From: Lentilactobacillus kisonensis DSM 19906 = JCM 15041
GTDB taxonomy: Bacteria > Bacillota > Bacilli > Lactobacillales > Lactobacillaceae
Assembly (NCBI RefSeq): GCF_001434135.1
Contig: NZ_AZEB01000009.1
Coordinates: 24,186-88,185 of the forward strand
Direction: 5' to 3'
DNA length: 64,000 nt
The translations under genes were made by a program, and so were the position numbers. How positions within the stretch are numbered: position 1 is the first letter of the stretch; every line of letters begins with the position of its first letter. The notes under the pieces are model-generated. The model was not told the DNA's origin. It ran no database searches and saw nothing but the letters and a program-made list of their open reading frames with translations. Positions 62,516 through 64,000 of the stretch are shown piece by piece.

Positions 62516-62767
62516 ATGATTAAATACAAATACGATACTCAGTTACTAATAGAAGGCTGTACAGTTAGCGAAGACGATCTTAATGACCAAATTCTCGCCA
62601 AATTTGAAGGCGATTCTTTGTTGGTTGTTGGCGATGAGTCGCTCATGAAAATCCACTTCCATACCAACTACCCATGGAAAATCCTGGAATACTGTTCTAC
62701 TCTGGGCTCAATTTTTGACATCGTGGTTGAAGATATGGACCGGCAAGCACGGGGATTGAAGGGGTAA
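62516..62767 (+). CDS. stand-alone FakA C-terminal/DAK-associated domain protein
   Basis: 83 residues. KYDTQLLIEGC, GDSLLVVGDESLMKIHFHTN and IVVEDMDRQA correspond to the last ~80 residues of FakA/DAK2-type kinases, where this domain contacts the lipid-binding partner. It is encoded here alone with its own ribosome site (GAAAGGAAA). Confidence 0.7.
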   Translation: MIKYKYDTQLLIEGCTVSEDDLNDQILAKFEGDSLLVVGDESLMKIHFHTNYPWKILEYCSTLGSIFDIVVEDMDRQARGLKG

Positions 62768-62784
62768 CTAACTTTTCTAATTAA

Positions 62785-62831
62785 AATTAACCCTCTAAGT
62801 CAGTCTAATTCTCTGGCTTAGAGGGTTAATT
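62785..62831. terminator. bidirectional terminator
   Basis: AATTAACCCTCTAAG pairs with CTTAGAGGGTTAATT, with an inner CAG/CTG pair. Confidence 0.85.
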
Positions 62832-62833
62832 AT

Positions 62834-64000
62834 TTAAAGTTGCTTTTTAGTTTTTCTTTTCAGCATCAACTTTTCAGGTAATAACACAATAATTAGCCCC
62901 GCCAACGTCAACACAGAAATCATCGCCGTCAGCAAGCCATTATGATAACTCACCCGAACCGTATGCTTACCCACTGCTAAGTTGTTAACGGTCAACACAT
63001 GATCCTTATTGGACTTGAGTGGATAATTTTTACCATCCACCTTCACGGTATAGTGGTTATCGTACACCACCATTGGCAAAGCTAACCGGTTTAACGGGGC
63101 GCCAACTTCTACCGTCATTTGCTTGCCATCTGGCAAAGCTTTGCTGGTTACTGGAATATTAACGGCTGGTTTATCATCTACAATCGCCCGTTGCATCGAC
63201 AGCGTATGGAACGTGTCATCACTCATCTTAGGGAGATAGTCGGCGGTATCAATGTACGTCATTAAATGGCGGTACTGCTTCAAATTAGTTACCCGGTACC
63301 AAACCATCCCCTGAACAAACGGGATCTGATTACTATTAGGATAAAGGTCGGCTTTCATTTCTGGCGACTTTAATTCGAAGTTAACCCGCCCCGACTGCGA
63401 ATTAAGCGATAATCCTAAGACAATCAGGGTAAAGACGCCGACAATTCCCAATTTGTAATAATTCTGTGGAACTTTTTTCAATAGGGTCGATCCTAATACA
63501 CTAAACAAGTACGTAAACCCAAGCTGTGGCAAAATTAGAAATCGCCATGGGAACTGTAGGAGAACAATCGGGGTATTTTGAAACAAATGCCAAGGAAATA
63601 GGCTGCTACTCAAAATCACAAACCCAATCCCGATCCAAAAGATCTCCTTACTAAAATGCGATAACTGACGGTACATGATAATCGCCATCACAAACCCAAC
63701 CAACGCCACAATCGTAAAGCCATAAGCAATACTGTTGCTAAGTGCCGCAGTCGTGTACTGTAATAAGCTAATGCCATTTAATTGAAACGTGAACGGCTTC
63801 GTCATTTCAACACTCGTTCCAAAGTGTAATGCGGGCAGCCAAAAAGTACTACTCAATAACACGGTAATCCCAACAGCCTTGCCAAGGTTGACCCACTTTC
63901 GACCTGTCACTTTCTTGATATCAACTAACAGAAAAACGATAAGGGCAATCAAAGTGACGATGATATTTAAAAACAATCTAAGATTAGATCCAGTTAGAAA
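62834..64000 (-). CDS. YfhO-like polytopic membrane protein, 5' end outside window
   Basis: At least 388 residues; the frame stays open to the window edge, so the N-terminus is missing. Seen: five to six helices, a QFPWRFLILPQLGFTYLFS segment, an extracellular beta-rich region (about 220-350 of the visible part) and a C-terminal helix (LTAMISVLTLAGLIIVLLP). The VGKHTVRVSYHNGLLTAM ending is typical of YfhO/GT-C-like proteins linked to lipoteichoic-acid glycosylation. Confidence 0.75.
   Translation of the reverse strand, partial: FLTGSNLRLFLNIIVTLIALIVFLLVDIKKVTGRKWVNLGKAVGITVLLSSTFWLPALHFGTSVEMTKPFTFQLNGISLLQYTTAALSNSIAYGFTIVALVGFVMAIIMYRQLSHFSKEIFWIGIGFVILSSSLFPWHLFQNTPIVLLQFPWRFLILPQLGFTYLFSVLGSTLLKKVPQNYYKLGIVGVFTLIVLGLSLNSQSGRVNFELKSPEMKADLYPNSNQIPFVQGMVWYRVTNLKQYRHLMTYIDTADYLPKMSDDTFHTLSMQRAIVDDKPAVNIPVTSKALPDGKQMTVEVGAPLNRLALPMVVYDNHYTVKVDGKNYPLKSNKDHVLTVNNLAVGKHTVRVSYHNGLLTAMISVLTLAGLIIVLLPEKLMLKRKTKKQL

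Noticed and set aside
1..64000. tRNA or rRNA genes
   Set aside because: No cloverleaf-type sequence with a GTTCRA-like T-arm in proper context was recognised; a tRNAscan run would confirm.

Overview
The window looks like the chromosome of a heterofermentative, propanediol- or glycerol-using Lactobacillaceae member (the Lentilactobacillus / Secundilactobacillus / Levilactobacillus kind). The evidence is low-GC Firmicute-style Shine-Dalgarno sites with frequent TTG/GTG starts, a pdu microcompartment operon in the lactobacillar order (pduK before pduJ), CcpA cre boxes, a T-box leader and a type I-E CRISPR repeat. The species is not identifiable from what I can see.

Layout. 1-12 kb is a patchwork of small accessory genes: a CPBP protease, a PadR/DUF1700 unit, a RelB-PemK toxin-antitoxin pair, a YagU-like protein, an FMN reductase, a DMT exporter, an XRE-GNAT pair and a lipid flippase. 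12.29-13.48 kb is a type I-E CRISPR array (20 repeats, 19 spacers) with no cas genes in view. 14.3-19.9 kb is a plus-strand operon: ecfT, a fused double ecfA, an S component, a secreted alpha/alpha-toroid protein, an anchored DUF4430 protein and pduV. 20.1-36.0 kb is a full minus-strand pdu operon (pduABCDEGHKJLMNO, a GlcG-like protein, pduPQW and pduU), ending in an Old-Yellow-Enzyme gene and a tyrosine phosphatase gene. It is divergent from a PocR/AraC regulator at 36.3 kb. A higher-order tandem repeat (37.5-38.2 kb) separates the regulator from pduF. 39.3-44.0 kb holds the B12 salvage genes cobC, cobS, a broken cblS-like gene and cblT, plus a secreted protein and a nickel/cobalt permease. 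44.8-48.3 kb is a PNAG-type polysaccharide operon with a dispersin-like hexosaminidase. 49-64 kb has an M20 amidohydrolase, a T-box-controlled oppA, a HIT protein, a two-component/ABC system with a broken kinase and a duplicated permease, a second toxin-antitoxin pair, a broken mazG, HxlR/MDR and ArsR/GST units, and the 3' part of a YfhO-like gene.

How it fits together. The centre of the window is a vitamin B12 economy serving the B12-dependent diol dehydratase. PduCDE makes aldehyde inside the compartment, PduP/Q/L/W dispose of it, and PduG/H/O keep the cofactor active. B12 is imported or repaired rather than made de novo within this window. The most striking part is the 14.3-19.5 kb operon. 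Its two secreted proteins together resemble the two domains of animal intrinsic factor/transcobalamin (alpha/alpha barrel plus DUF4430-type C-domain), split into separate genes beside a dedicated ECF importer. Four genes carry a single disabling change (small membrane protein, cblS-like, histidine kinase, mazG). An interspersed family of about 120-bp nested palindromes, with arms that covary between copies, decorates the ends of many genes.
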